Positions 51,295-60,377 are shown, numbered from the stretch's first letter. The stretch: DNA of 64,000 bases from an uncultured Dehalococcoidia bacterium (GCA_951812395.1 CATOSD010000002.1:610442-674441), one strand, 5' to 3'. A program made the numbers and translations. The notes: generated by a model from the letters alone, not told the origin.

Positions 51295-51807
51295 ATGCCC
51301 TTGACTTTGAAAGACCTGGACGCAATGTCCATCGAGCAGGCGCAGGCCCTGTCGTTCGAGGAGCGAGATGCCCTGCTGGATCTGGTGATTGCCGATGGGC
51401 GCAGCGAGGCGACGGAACAGGTGTCGTACCGCACCGGCCTTTACTGCGACTACTTCGAGGAGGACCTGACCAGGATGATCAAGCTCCGCGCGGTGCGGGT
51501 ACTCTGCCGCGGCACTACGTCGTCCGGATTCGACGGCGTGGTGGTGGGCGACACCGACGAGGAGCAGTACCGCGCCGCATTCCGCCACATCCAGACCTCG
51601 CTCCACGCCGCCGGGACCGGCTTCCACCGCGTCGTCACGCTGGTCGTCTTTCTGACGGACATGGACAACTGGCCGCTGTTCAACCACGTCTACCGCGACT
51701 TCATCCCCAACCCGCCCTGCCGCGCCGTCATCGGCACCACCGGGCTCGCCCAGAAGTCCATCAGCATCGAGTTGGTCGAGTGCGTGGCGTTCAAGGTGGC
51801 GCCGTAG
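51295..51807 (+). CDS. RidA (YjgF/YER057c/UK114) family protein
   Basis: A 170-residue protein, longer than the usual 125-130 because of a helical N-terminal region (MPLTLKDLDAMSIEQAQALS). The RidA core runs RGTTSSGFDGVVVGDTDEEQ, IQTSLHAAGTGFHRVVTLVV, FLTDMDNWPLFNHVYRDFI and NPPCRAVIGTTGLAQKS; the Arg in CRAVIG is the deaminase position. Members hydrolyse reactive enamine/imine intermediates. It lies 13 bases after a CoA-transferase. Its stop lies within GTAGCTCAATTGG, a tRNA D-arm-like string. Confidence 0.85.
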   Translation: MPLTLKDLDAMSIEQAQALSFEERDALLDLVIADGRSEATEQVSYRTGLYCDYFEEDLTRMIKLRAVRVLCRGTTSSGFDGVVVGDTDEEQYRAAFRHIQTSLHAAGTGFHRVVTLVVFLTDMDNWPLFNHVYRDFIPNPPCRAVIGTTGLAQKSISIELVECVAFKVAP

Positions 51808-51896
51808 CTCAATTGGCACGGAATGGTAGAAGACCACCGGCCGGATGGCGTTACCATCAGAAGACATCTGGGTAGTCGGGAGAGCGAACGAGAGCC

Positions 51897-53990
51897 ATGC
51901 AAGCAGTTAACAACCGTCTCGTAGATCTGATAAACGGCAGCAAACAGTTCATCATCCCGGCATTTCAGAGAGACTACAGTTGGACGACTGAACAGTGCGA
52001 ACAAATGTGGAACGATATCTTGCGCGCCGGAGACCACAAAGGATCCGATCACTTCTTAGGATCAATCGTTTATGTCGCGGGCAACGCAGGAGCCGCGTTT
52101 AGTAGCTGGCTTGTAATAGATGGACAACAACGCCTGGCAACCTTGACGGTTCTCTTGGCCGCTCTTCGCGACCACATAATCGATACAGGTTGGACTGGTC
52201 AAGAGCCGACGCCGCAGCAGATCGACGCTTACTATCTTAAGAATGAGCTTGAGTCTGGAGGCCGAAGGTACAAGGTTGCTCTCAGGCGTCACGACGATGC
52301 TACGTTGCGATCCCTGATTGACGGAAGGGACCCTTCAGACGTGCAAAGTGCCTCGGAACTGGTGGTAGACGTATACCGTCATTTCCGAATGCTCCTGAAT
52401 TCGGGAAGTGTCCAACCGGAAACCGTCTACAGAGGCATAGCTAATTTGAAAGTGGTCGATGTTACGCTGCATCAGGGTATAGACGACCCGCAGCGGGTTT
52501 TTGAGAGCCTAAATTCAACAGGCGTCGACCTCACTCAGAGCGACCTCATTAGAAACTACCTTCTAATGGGACTTCCAGAGCCGGAACAGACAAGGATGTA
52601 CGAGGAATATTGGATCAGGGTAGAAACGCTGTTCCGACAATCCGGCAGCGACCCGGATAACTTCCTGCGGGATTTCATTGCCCTGAAGAAAAAATCTGCG
52701 ACCCAAGTTAGGGCGGATAGAATCTACCCGGAGTTTAAGGGCTTCTGGCAACCTTCGGATGAGGAATCGCTAACGATAGTGTTGGAAGACTTAGTCCGAT
52801 ATGCGCGATACTACGTGCACTTCCTGAGACCGGACTTGATCAGTTCCAAAACACTCTCCGGCGAAATGATGCACGCAAGGAGCTTGGGTTCAGCACAAGC
52901 AATTCTAGTGATGCGCCTGTACGAGAGGTTTGAGTTCGGGGCACTTAGGGAGGACGATTTCATTCGATCCCTCAAACTCATCTCAAGCTACCTTGCGCGT
53001 CGGTCAGTTCTTGGCCTACAGACGCGTGGTTATTGGTCGGTGTTTGCGCGCATAGCTCACTCCATTTCCGCGGAGTCTCCTTTTGAAGACCTGCAAGTCG
53101 CGCTGGCGAGGAACTACCAGAGGTTTCCATCCGACAGCGAGTTCCAGGCGGCGTTAAGGGAAAGAAATCTCTACGGGCTTCGCAACTGCTGGCATATCCT
53201 GGCCCAACTTGAGAACGCTGGTCAGAAAGAGCCAAGTCCGGTAAGCACCTATTCGATAGAGCACGTCATGCCGCAGAGCGTAGAGGATGTTAGGGAGTGG
53301 AAGACTGTGCTCGGGAATGACTGGGAAAGTGTTCACGAGACTTGGGTGCACCGACTGGGAAATCTCACTCTAACTGCATACAATAGTTCCTACTCGAACA
53401 GGCCTTTTGAGGAAAAGAAGACATTGCCAGGCGGCTTTGAACAGAGTGCAGTACGCCTGAACGAATATGTCAGAAAGCAATCAAGGTGGACGGCTACCGA
53501 AATGGAAGAGAGGGGCCGCATACTGTCAGATAGAGCGGTTGAAGTATGGCCCCACCACGATGCTGACGAGCGACTCATCCTTGAAAGCGAGCTCAGGGAG
53601 CTTCGTGCGCGCGCGGCTCGGGGGGGTCTAGATAGCCTGCAAATGAGTGAGCCTGTACGCGACATCTTCTCTGCAATCCGCGCTTCGATTCGCTCAATGG
53701 GGGAATCAATCGAGATAGTCGAAGGAAGATCCCTGTGTTACTACGATGCCGTAACCGCTAACTTCTTTACTGAAACACTGCCCATGTCAGGATATGTCAG
53801 AGTGCTTCTCCCCATTGACTTTGAAGAAGTGCACGATCCGGAAGGTATGGCCAAAGATGTAACTGCCTGGAAATTCCTCACCTATGTGACACACCGTGAT
53901 TGTGGCGTGTTTCTGGATGTCTGGGGACAGGAGGCTATCCCGGCAGCAGTTGCAATGGTTCGTCGAGCTTTCAACGTTTCAGCACAGTAG
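51897..53990 (+). CDS. GmrSD-like DUF262/DUF1524 protein (probable type IV restriction or anti-phage nuclease)
   Basis: A 697-residue protein. The DUF262 (ParB/Srx-like NTPase) domain has IPAFQRDYSW at 20-29 and DGQQR at 75-79. The DUF1524 His-Me-finger nuclease has IEHVMPQS with H456, then HRLGNLTLTAYNSSYSNRPF with N489 and N496. The C-terminal tail of about 100 residues resembles DUF5655. Single-chain proteins of this layout restrict modified phage DNA using NTP. Base composition is visibly richer in A/T than flanking genes, which indicates transfer. No partner genes are adjacent. Confidence 0.87.
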   Translation: MQAVNNRLVDLINGSKQFIIPAFQRDYSWTTEQCEQMWNDILRAGDHKGSDHFLGSIVYVAGNAGAAFSSWLVIDGQQRLATLTVLLAALRDHIIDTGWTGQEPTPQQIDAYYLKNELESGGRRYKVALRRHDDATLRSLIDGRDPSDVQSASELVVDVYRHFRMLLNSGSVQPETVYRGIANLKVVDVTLHQGIDDPQRVFESLNSTGVDLTQSDLIRNYLLMGLPEPEQTRMYEEYWIRVETLFRQSGSDPDNFLRDFIALKKKSATQVRADRIYPEFKGFWQPSDEESLTIVLEDLVRYARYYVHFLRPDLISSKTLSGEMMHARSLGSAQAILVMRLYERFEFGALREDDFIRSLKLISSYLARRSVLGLQTRGYWSVFARIAHSISAESPFEDLQVALARNYQRFPSDSEFQAALRERNLYGLRNCWHILAQLENAGQKEPSPVSTYSIEHVMPQSVEDVREWKTVLGNDWESVHETWVHRLGNLTLTAYNSSYSNRPFEEKKTLPGGFEQSAVRLNEYVRKQSRWTATEMEERGRILSDRAVEVWPHHDADERLILESELRELRARAARGGLDSLQMSEPVRDIFSAIRASIRSMGESIEIVEGRSLCYYDAVTANFFTETLPMSGYVRVLLPIDFEEVHDPEGMAKDVTAWKFLTYVTHRDCGVFLDVWGQEAIPAAVAMVRRAFNVSAQ

Positions 53991-54087
53991 CTACTGGCAA
54001 TTGCTTCACGCCCATTCTGCCAGGACTACCCGGCGCTAAGAATGTGGGGGGCCGATAGGTGCTGATTGGCCACCTACTTTGGCATGC

Positions 54088-54981
54088 TTACGGCAGGAAC
54101 CAGCGGGCCATCTGCTTCTCCAAGTCTGCTGGATTCCCGTTCAGGTCAGCCACCATCCTCACAATCTCCTCGGCGGTCTGACGACCCGGCTGCAGTTGCT
54201 TGGCCCAGAAGCCTATGTCGTGCGCTGAGCGGCCGCCGGTGGGCAGAACTTCTTCGAGCCTCATCACGTCGACATTGCGGAGGCGGAGGGCGCGTGCGTA
54301 CACTCGGCGGTAGACGCGCGGGTCGTAGCTATCGCTCTTGGGTGTGAAGCCCAGCTCTCGCGCGGCCCGCAGAACCTCAGCCCACAGCCCGCTCACGACT
54401 TGGGGCGCAGCGTCGGCGGTTTCGCGCTCGTGTGCGGGCGCCGCAGACGTGCGGCTGCGGGTGCGCTCGATCTCGCGGCGGACTTTCACCGACGGCACGA
54501 CGAGAACGAACCGTATGTCCGGCAGGCTCAGGTCGTCCTTCGGCCGGCCTGGGGGTGACATAGTCAACTCCGCGAACCGGCCCCCGACCAGCGGCGCCTC
54601 GACCCCCAGCAGGCAGTCGTCCCCAATGTGTCGCCTTAGCCAGTCAATGACGGACCGCCTTGCCCAAAACCCGGCGGCGCTCCGAATGACCGCGTGCGTC
54701 ACACCGTCCACCTCTGGGAATCGGGCCAGCACCGCAGGCGTTTCGAACGCCAGCCGCGCCACGTCCCATTGCAGCAGGTGAACGGGGCGGCCCGCGGCGT
54801 GCGCGAGCCTAGCTAGCTGGCCGAGCATCAGGCTCTTGCCGGTGCCGGGTATCCCGCAGAATACGGCGATCCTGGCGTGGAGGGCAATGTATTCCACTTC
54901 ACGAAACAGGGGCGATCCGGGAGTGAGCACCAAGCCATCGCCATCGGCGGCGCAGGGGACTTCACTGGTGCTGGCTGTCAA
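54088..54981 (-). CDS. P-loop NTPase of unknown function
   Basis: About 297 residues from TTG 54981, with GAGGGG six bases upstream; the open frame farther upstream is antisense to the next gene. Walker A is VFCGIPGTGKSLMLGQLARL (about residues 40-58). A candidate Walker B-like strand is IRFVLVVPSVKVRREIER. Downstream is a helical region with FTPKSDSYDPRVYRRVYARA and VVADLNG-like residues near the end. Layout suggests a kinase-type NTPase, but the substrate is unknown. It lies ten bases after the aminotransferase stop in a minus-strand operon. Confidence 0.65.
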   Translation of the reverse strand: MTASTSEVPCAADGDGLVLTPGSPLFREVEYIALHARIAVFCGIPGTGKSLMLGQLARLAHAAGRPVHLLQWDVARLAFETPAVLARFPEVDGVTHAVIRSAAGFWARRSVIDWLRRHIGDDCLLGVEAPLVGGRFAELTMSPPGRPKDDLSLPDIRFVLVVPSVKVRREIERTRSRTSAAPAHERETADAAPQVVSGLWAEVLRAARELGFTPKSDSYDPRVYRRVYARALRLRNVDVMRLEEVLPTGGRSAHDIGFWAKQLQPGRQTAEEIVRMVADLNGNPADLEKQMARWFLP

Positions 54982-54991
54982 GGCGATCCCC

Positions 54992-56203
54992 TCAGTCGTC
55001 GTGGTCGTCGCGGTCGGCGGTGTAGGCGTCGAGCGCCTGGGCGAGCCTGTGGATGCCCTCACGGAGACCGTCGGCATCGTAGAGGGCGAAGCTGATTCTG
55101 AGGCATCTGGACGGCGCGTCGTCCACCGAAAACAATCTGCCTGGTAGAAATGACACGCCCGCCCACTGCGCGTATGGCAGAAGCGCCTCGGTGTCAACGC
55201 CCTCGCCGAGGTCCAGCCAGAAGAAATAGCCGCCCGTCGGGGTCGCGTAGGCGCAGCGCCCGGGGAGAAACTCCCGTAGCGCGGCGTCGACGGCACGGAT
55301 GCGGTCGCCGTAGGCGGCCCGCAGTCGCGCAATGTTCTCGCCCAGGAGGCCGAGGGCGATGGTGGCGTTGGCGATGTTCGAGGCGAAATGGCTTACCCCG
55401 CCGCCGCTTATTGCGAAGCCGGACCCGGTGAAGCGTGCCGATAGCGCCGGATGCGCCTGCACCCATCCCGCGCGCAAACCCGGAGACAGAATCTTGGAGA
55501 ACGACCCGAACGACACGACGCGGCCTCCCGGCGTGTTGTCGAATGCCGCGAGCGGCGGTGGCGGCGGCGCGCCGGCGTGCAGCATTTGGTAAACCTCGTC
55601 GGCGAACACGATAAAGTCGTGCTCTTCGGCCAGTTCCACTAGTCTGCGTCGCCGGTTCTCGGGTAGGACCCGGCCGGTGGGGTTCTGATACGTCGGGATA
55701 ATATACAAAGCCACCGGATTCGGGCTTTCCGTTTTGGTTAGCTTATCCTCCAGGGCGTCCGTCCTCATTCCGTGGGCATCAGTGGCGACGCCGACGACGT
55801 TCAGCCGGTGGTCGCGAAAGATGCCGTGCGCCAGGTGGTAGGTTGGCTCCTCGACGTACACGGTGTCGCCCGCCTGGGTGAACAACGTGGCGGCCATATC
55901 CAGCCCCTGGGAGGCGCCGCTCGTCAGGAAGAGCTGATCCGGTGGCACGCTCATGCCGTAGGCCGGCTGGTTCGACAGGAACCCTGCCAGCGATTCGAGC
56001 AGCGGTCCGAAGCCCTGTACCGCGCCGTACTGGAGCGCCGCGACGGACTCGCCGCCCAGCACGAACTCGGCGGCGCGGCGCACGTCCGCGAGGGGGTGCA
56101 ACGCCTCCGACGGATGGCCCCAGCCCAGGTCGATCACGCCGTCCGCTATCGAGATTAGCAGCGAGGGCAGGCCACCCTTGTTCACTTTTTCGGCTGAGCT
56201 CAC
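54992..56203 (-). CDS. PLP-dependent aminotransferase, class I/II (MocR-domain type without HTH)
   Basis: A 403-residue fold-type I enzyme: VIDLGWGHPSEALHPLADV, ALQYGAVQGFGPLLESLAGF, FLTSGASQGLDMAATLFTQ, PTYQNPTGRVLPENRRRRLV, VFADEVYQML and the PLP Lys in VSFGSFSKILSPGLRAGW. It resembles LysN/2-aminoadipate and valine-pyruvate type transaminases. It starts seven bases beyond the stop of a CoA-transferase gene, and a P-loop gene follows ten bases later. Substrate unknown. Confidence 0.9.
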   Translation of the reverse strand: MSSAEKVNKGGLPSLLISIADGVIDLGWGHPSEALHPLADVRRAAEFVLGGESVAALQYGAVQGFGPLLESLAGFLSNQPAYGMSVPPDQLFLTSGASQGLDMAATLFTQAGDTVYVEEPTYHLAHGIFRDHRLNVVGVATDAHGMRTDALEDKLTKTESPNPVALYIIPTYQNPTGRVLPENRRRRLVELAEEHDFIVFADEVYQMLHAGAPPPPPLAAFDNTPGGRVVSFGSFSKILSPGLRAGWVQAHPALSARFTGSGFAISGGGVSHFASNIANATIALGLLGENIARLRAAYGDRIRAVDAALREFLPGRCAYATPTGGYFFWLDLGEGVDTEALLPYAQWAGVSFLPGRLFSVDDAPSRCLRISFALYDADGLREGIHRLAQALDAYTADRDDHDD

Positions 56204-56210
56204 GGTGTCC

Positions 56211-57542
56211 TCACTCTATGCTCTCGTCGTAGTCCATGCCGACGTGGCCTTCCACTTCCAGCCGCGCGTACTCGCCGTCCGAGCAGCCCAGCAATCGCTT
56301 GTAGACGTACTCGTTGTCTTCGCCCAGGCGCACGGGCCCGCGCCGGAACGGCGGGTAATCGCCCGACCTTCTGTAAGGCGCGCCGGGGTAGAGATGCGTG
56401 CCTGTGTCCTCCTGGTACGCCTCCTGGAAAAAGCCGCGCTCTCGAAGCTGGCGGTCGGCGTAGGCGTCGGCCTGGTCCAGCACCGCGCCCGCGGCTACTC
56501 CGGCGGCCTGCAGCGTCTTCATCACCTCGACGTGGCCTCGCCCCGACGTCCACTCCGCGATGCGCGAGTCGAGGCCGTCCTGGTTACGCAGCCGAGACTC
56601 GTGGTCGGCAAACCCCGCGTCTCGTGTCCACGCGGGCTCGCCCAGCGCGGCGATGAAGCGCCGCCAGTCCTGTTCGTCGTACAGCGTGACGACGACCCAG
56701 CGGTCCTGCCCCTTGCAAGGGTAGCAGCCCTGGATGGCGCGTGGATGCCTGTTGCCCCGCGTCGTGCCCTTTCGGGCGTTCATCGAGTAGTCCATGAAGT
56801 GCGAGCCCAGCATGGGAATGAACGCTTCGGCCTGCGGCAGCTCGATGAGCTGGCCTTCGCCGGTCTGCTCGCGGTGGTTCAGGGCGGCCAGCACCGCGAA
56901 GGCGCCGTGGGCGCCGCCTGCCGCGTCGCACACCAGCACCGGGGTCACGGAGGAGGCGTCCATATCCGGGTAGCCCCTGAGAACGGTGTGGCCGACGACG
57001 CTGTCCATGTGCAGCCCAAAGCCTCGGTAGTCGCGGTAGGGGCCGGAGTTCCCGTAGGCGGGCATACGCATCATGATGATGCGGGGGTTGATCGCTCGGA
57101 ATCGCTCGTAGGAGATCGAGAGGCGTTCCATCGTGCGCGTCGGGTTGTTCTCGACGAACACGTCGCTGATCTCGACCAGCCTGTCCAGCACCTGCTGGCC
57201 CTCGGGCCGCAGCAGGTCTACCGTCATGCTCCGCTTGTTGCGAGCGTGGGCATTGAAGAGGGGAGTGCGATTCCAGGGCCGGTCACCCGGCACGCGGCCG
57301 GGCAGCCCGCCGAGATAGAGCGCGGTGTTGTCGAGCTGCTGCTGGCTCGGTCGAGCTCGAGCGCCGCGAGTTGGCGCCGGCGGGAACGTCTGCGTCGACT
57401 CGATACGGATGACCTCGGCTCCCATGTCGGCCAGGAAGGACGTGCAGTAGGGTCCCGCCCACACGATGGTCAGGTCGAGCACGCGGATGCCCTCCAGCGG
57501 CAGGGCGCCGGCGCGCGGCTCCGCGCCGCCCGGCTCAGACAA
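56211..57542 (-). CDS. CaiB/BaiF family CoA-transferase
   Basis: A 443-residue protein from TTG 57542, overlapping the upstream gene's stop by eight bases. It begins LPLEGIRVLDLTIVWAGPYC and has ADMGAEVIRIESTQTFP, RNKRSMTVDLLRPEGQQVL and the region corresponding to the catalytic Asp near GFGLHMDSVVGHTVLRGYPD, where the expected Asp is offset. It is longer than the paralogue at 50.1 kb because of an inserted Arg/Pro-rich loop. The overlap with a second CoA-transferase suggests a heteromeric enzyme, as in some succinyl-CoA transferases. Confidence 0.88.
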   Translation of the reverse strand: MSEPGGAEPRAGALPLEGIRVLDLTIVWAGPYCTSFLADMGAEVIRIESTQTFPPAPTRGARARPSQQQLDNTALYLGGLPGRVPGDRPWNRTPLFNAHARNKRSMTVDLLRPEGQQVLDRLVEISDVFVENNPTRTMERLSISYERFRAINPRIIMMRMPAYGNSGPYRDYRGFGLHMDSVVGHTVLRGYPDMDASSVTPVLVCDAAGGAHGAFAVLAALNHREQTGEGQLIELPQAEAFIPMLGSHFMDYSMNARKGTTRGNRHPRAIQGCYPCKGQDRWVVVTLYDEQDWRRFIAALGEPAWTRDAGFADHESRLRNQDGLDSRIAEWTSGRGHVEVMKTLQAAGVAAGAVLDQADAYADRQLRERGFFQEAYQEDTGTHLYPGAPYRRSGDYPPFRRGPVRLGEDNEYVYKRLLGCSDGEYARLEVEGHVGMDYDESIE

Positions 57543-58743
57543 CGCCCTTGGCCTTCAGCGCGGCAGCATCCGCGGCGGTGTAGCCAAGCTCAGCCAGCAT
57601 TTCCAGCGTGTGCTGGCCCAGCAGCGGGGCGGGTTCGCGAATTGTCCAGGGCGTTCGCTCCATGAGGAACGGCCGGCCGGGATAGCGAAGCCGTCCCGCG
57701 GAGGGGTGTTCGGCGTCGGCGAATACGCCGCGGTCCGCGAACACCGGGTCGGCGTGCAGGTCCTCCATGGTATTGATGGGCGCGCTCAGGACGCGGGCGG
57801 CCTGCGCGGCGGTCCACACCTCCCGCTTGGTACGGGAGAGCACCCAAGGATAGAAGAACTCCTCGAACTCTGCCTTCAGGTCGGGATCCTGTTGAGCGCC
57901 CGGCGCGTGCCAGCGCTCATCCGCGAGTAAATCCGGCTCGCCCAGCATCTTGACCGACCGGGGAAAGTAGATGCCGCCGCCGGTGATTTCCACGTAGCCG
58001 TCTTTACAGGGGAACACGCCCTGCGGGTAGCCGCCGGTGTTCTCCATGGGACGTCTGCCGCTGGTTTCGCCAGTGTACTGGTAGGAGATGAGCGTGCTCA
58101 TGCGCCGGTCGATGGAACCGGCCTGGGTCTCGAAAATGGAGACGTCGACGTGCTGGGCCTCGCCGGAGCGTCGCGCGGCGAATAGCGCGCCCATGGACGC
58201 GACCGCGCCCACCGCGCCCGCCTGGTACAGCACCACGTCGTCGGCCATCTTCAGCGGCTCGCGGTCATCGAGGCCGGTGGAGTACATTTCGCCGCCCATG
58301 GCGTAGAAGATGGCGTCCGACCCTCGCCAGTCGCGATAGGGGCCGTCCTGACCGAAGTTAGAGATGGACGCCATCACCAGCCGGGGGTTGGACTCGGCCA
58401 GAGCCTCGTAACCCAGTCCGAGCCGTTCCATGACACCGGGGCGGAAGCTCTCGACTACGACGTCGACAGACTCGGCCAGCCTGCGGGCGATGGACGCGCC
58501 CTCGCGGGTCTTCAGATTGAGAGTGACGCTGCGCTTGTTGGTGTTGAGGTGCAGGAAGATGCCGCTCTTCTCGGGGTGAGGGTCGTCGCCGGGAAAGGGC
58601 CCGAGGCGTCGCGCGGTATCGCCCGCACCGGGGCGCTCGACCTTCAGCACGTCCGCGCCGTAGTCGGCCAGCAGCTTGGTGCAGTAGGGGCCGGCGACGT
58701 AGTGGGTGAAGTCGAGGACTCGCACGTTCGAGAGAGCTTCCAA
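57535..58743 (-). CDS. CaiB/BaiF family CoA-transferase
   Basis: A 402-residue protein beginning MEALSNVRVLDFTHYVAGPY. It has KLLADYGADVLKVERPGAGD, NTNKRSVTLNLKTREGASIA, VVVESFRPGVMERLGLGYEA and the catalytic Asp candidate in RDWRGSDAIFYAMGGEMYST. The next gene overlaps its last eight bases, indicating translational coupling of the two transferases. The product of the pair probably activates a carboxylic acid by CoA transfer. First gene of a four-gene operon down to 54.1 kb. Confidence 0.9.
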   Translation of the reverse strand: MEALSNVRVLDFTHYVAGPYCTKLLADYGADVLKVERPGAGDTARRLGPFPGDDPHPEKSGIFLHLNTNKRSVTLNLKTREGASIARRLAESVDVVVESFRPGVMERLGLGYEALAESNPRLVMASISNFGQDGPYRDWRGSDAIFYAMGGEMYSTGLDDREPLKMADDVVLYQAGAVGAVASMGALFAARRSGEAQHVDVSIFETQAGSIDRRMSTLISYQYTGETSGRRPMENTGGYPQGVFPCKDGYVEITGGGIYFPRSVKMLGEPDLLADERWHAPGAQQDPDLKAEFEEFFYPWVLSRTKREVWTAAQAARVLSAPINTMEDLHADPVFADRGVFADAEHPSAGRLRYPGRPFLMERTPWTIREPAPLLGQHTLEMLAELGYTAADAAALKAKGVV

Positions 58744-58919
58744 GCCGAATCAGCCTCCGGTGTCTGGCGATGCCGCGTACGCTCCGGGTTGGGCGCGCGC
58801 CGCAACGAGTCTATTTTCGCCGGTGCTCGATGTCAAACGCAGCAAAAGAAAGCAAAGGTCCTTCTCCGCCGCAGGAACCCATTTCAGATTGCTCGGTGCC
58901 CAATACTGCCGTCCCCTTG
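58744..58919. other. Intergenic region upstream of the CoA-transferase operon
   Basis: This gap precedes the 58743 start and should contain the operon promoter, but no convincing -35/-10 pair was identified. Confidence 0.35.
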
Positions 58920-59460
58920 GAAGCGGCAAGGCGAAATCTGTCAGATTCTGCGACATTCTGCGCGACTCGTAGCTGAGGGCGCCGCCGTTCCCGCGCGAAT
59001 GTGTAATGCCGACGCGTCTTTTCTGGATCACAAGAGCGGCACCGCGTGACAGAGCAGGACAGAGAGGCTGGTGGTGGTTGATGGCCGGCCCTTTGCACGC
59101 CTACTGATGCCTGGCCATAAACCCGATTGGGGGCAGGGTATCCGTGCCGCGGGGTCGGTCCCTCGCTTGGGCGAGGATAGCACGGATGTGCGTATACTTC
59201 AAGAGCGTTGGTGAGTTTCGGGGATTATTGCGGGATTGGGGAGGATTGGTGGGAAGAATTGGCATAGGCGTGATGAAGTGGTGAGACGTGCGTGGGGTTG
59301 GATAGAGCATGGCCGGGAACGGGAGGCGCGGGAATGTGACGCTTTTTTCGGGCTATCGGGAACGGAACGGTATGGCGTGGGCAAGGGGGTGCGGCCGGGG
59401 TGTGGGTTGGGGCAGCCGGGCGACATTGGCATAGCAATATAGCGAACGCAAGGGGACGGC
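58920..59460 (+). repeat. Dispersed repeat element, copy C
   Basis: Collinear with copy B (17270-17752, opposite strand) over most of its length, and shares end blocks with copy A. It includes TTCTGCGACATTCTGCGCGA, CACAAGAGCGGCACCGCGTG, GGTCCCTCGCTTGGG, AGCACGGATGTGCG and GACGTGCGTGGGGTTGGAT. A plus-strand frame at 59236-59442 contains RRAWGWIEHGRER, matching RRAWGWMEQGWER in copy B. Confidence 0.65.
59174..59202 (-). promoter_or_regulatory. Sigma-70-like promoter in repeat copy C
   Basis: Minus strand TTGAAG (59202-59197), 17-base spacer with GCACATCCGTGC, TATCCT (59179-59174). The -10 box is weaker than in the other copies. Confidence 0.4.
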
Positions 59461-59642
59461 CATGGGTTCAGAGTTAGGTGCGGAGGGCAGGCTGTCCGCG
59501 AAGGAGGCGGTACTGGGCGCGCCTGGCAATCCGACACAGGCTTCCGTGGCAACCGATACTTCTAATGAAGTTTCGGGCCATGCTATACTCTCGCGACATG
59601 GAAATGTCATCTGCAACAACGTAGGAACGTAAGGACAATCGT

Positions 59643-60377
59643 ATGGCAGAGTTCTACACCACGACGGGTATCTCGCATCATCTTGAGGAGATTATCAAGA
59701 ACGCCGAGGAGCGTCTCTGGCTCATCAGCCCGTATCTTAAGGTCAATAACCGACTAAAGGAACTTCTGGAGGATAAGAAACCGTCAGTCGATGTCAGGGT
59801 GATTTACGGCAAGAGCGAACTTCAGCCGGAAGAAATGAAATGGCTTGAAGGGTTGACGCAGATCAAGACCAGTTTTCGCCGTAACCTTCACGCTAAGTGC
59901 TATCTGAACGAGGACCAAGCGCTTCTGACGTCGATGAACCTGTACGAGTTCTCCGAGAAAAACAACGACGAGATGGGTGTGCTCGTATCAAGAGATGAAG
60001 TCCTTTACCGAAAGATCTTCGAAGAATCGAAGAGGCTTGTGGACAATAGCGAACAGATTCGAGTGACGGTGGCAAGGATCGAAACACCTGCTGACGACCG
60101 TGAGAAACCTGCTCCTAAGCAGGCTCGAAGGCCAAAAGCGAAAACCGGCACGCCTACGTCTGCTTTCTGCATTCGCTGCAAGGACGAACTGCCAGTGGAT
60201 CCGCTTCGGCCGTACTGTAGCCGCTGCTTCCGAAGTTGGAAGCGATGCGAGGACCGGGATTACGAGGAAAAGCACTGCCACACCTGCGGAAAAGAGCACA
60301 GTGCGACGATTGCGAAGCCTGTGTGTCTTAGCTGCCACAGGAAGTACAGGCGCGTCCTCACGTTTCCAGCTAGCTAA
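59643..60377 (+). CDS. Phospholipase D-like protein with C-terminal zinc ribbons
   Basis: A 244-residue protein. The N-terminal PLD-like domain has ERLWLISPYLKVNNRLKELL and one HKD-type motif, RNLHAKCYLNEDQALLTSMN, with H-x-K and later N/E residues. Only one HKD is present, so activity needs a dimer. After a basic linker come Cys pairs CIRCKDELPVDPLRPYCSRC and CHTCGKEHSA...CLSC that could bind zinc or nucleic acid. PLD-fold proteins with zinc ribbons are candidates for nucleases, possibly in defence; this is inference. Confidence 0.75.
   Translation: MAEFYTTTGISHHLEEIIKNAEERLWLISPYLKVNNRLKELLEDKKPSVDVRVIYGKSELQPEEMKWLEGLTQIKTSFRRNLHAKCYLNEDQALLTSMNLYEFSEKNNDEMGVLVSRDEVLYRKIFEESKRLVDNSEQIRVTVARIETPADDREKPAPKQARRPKAKTGTPTSAFCIRCKDELPVDPLRPYCSRCFRSWKRCEDRDYEEKHCHTCGKEHSATIAKPVCLSCHRKYRRVLTFPAS

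Noticed and set aside
51800-51850. Possible tRNA starting at GCCGTAGCTCAATTGGCA
   Set aside because: Only a D-arm-like string is present. There is no matching acceptor stem, anticodon arm or T arm, and it includes the RidA stop codon.
58750-59031. 93-codon minus-strand frame inside repeat copy C as an independent gene
   Set aside because: It falls in the dispersed repeat; parts recur in copies A and B but in frames broken by stops, so I treat it as part of the element.
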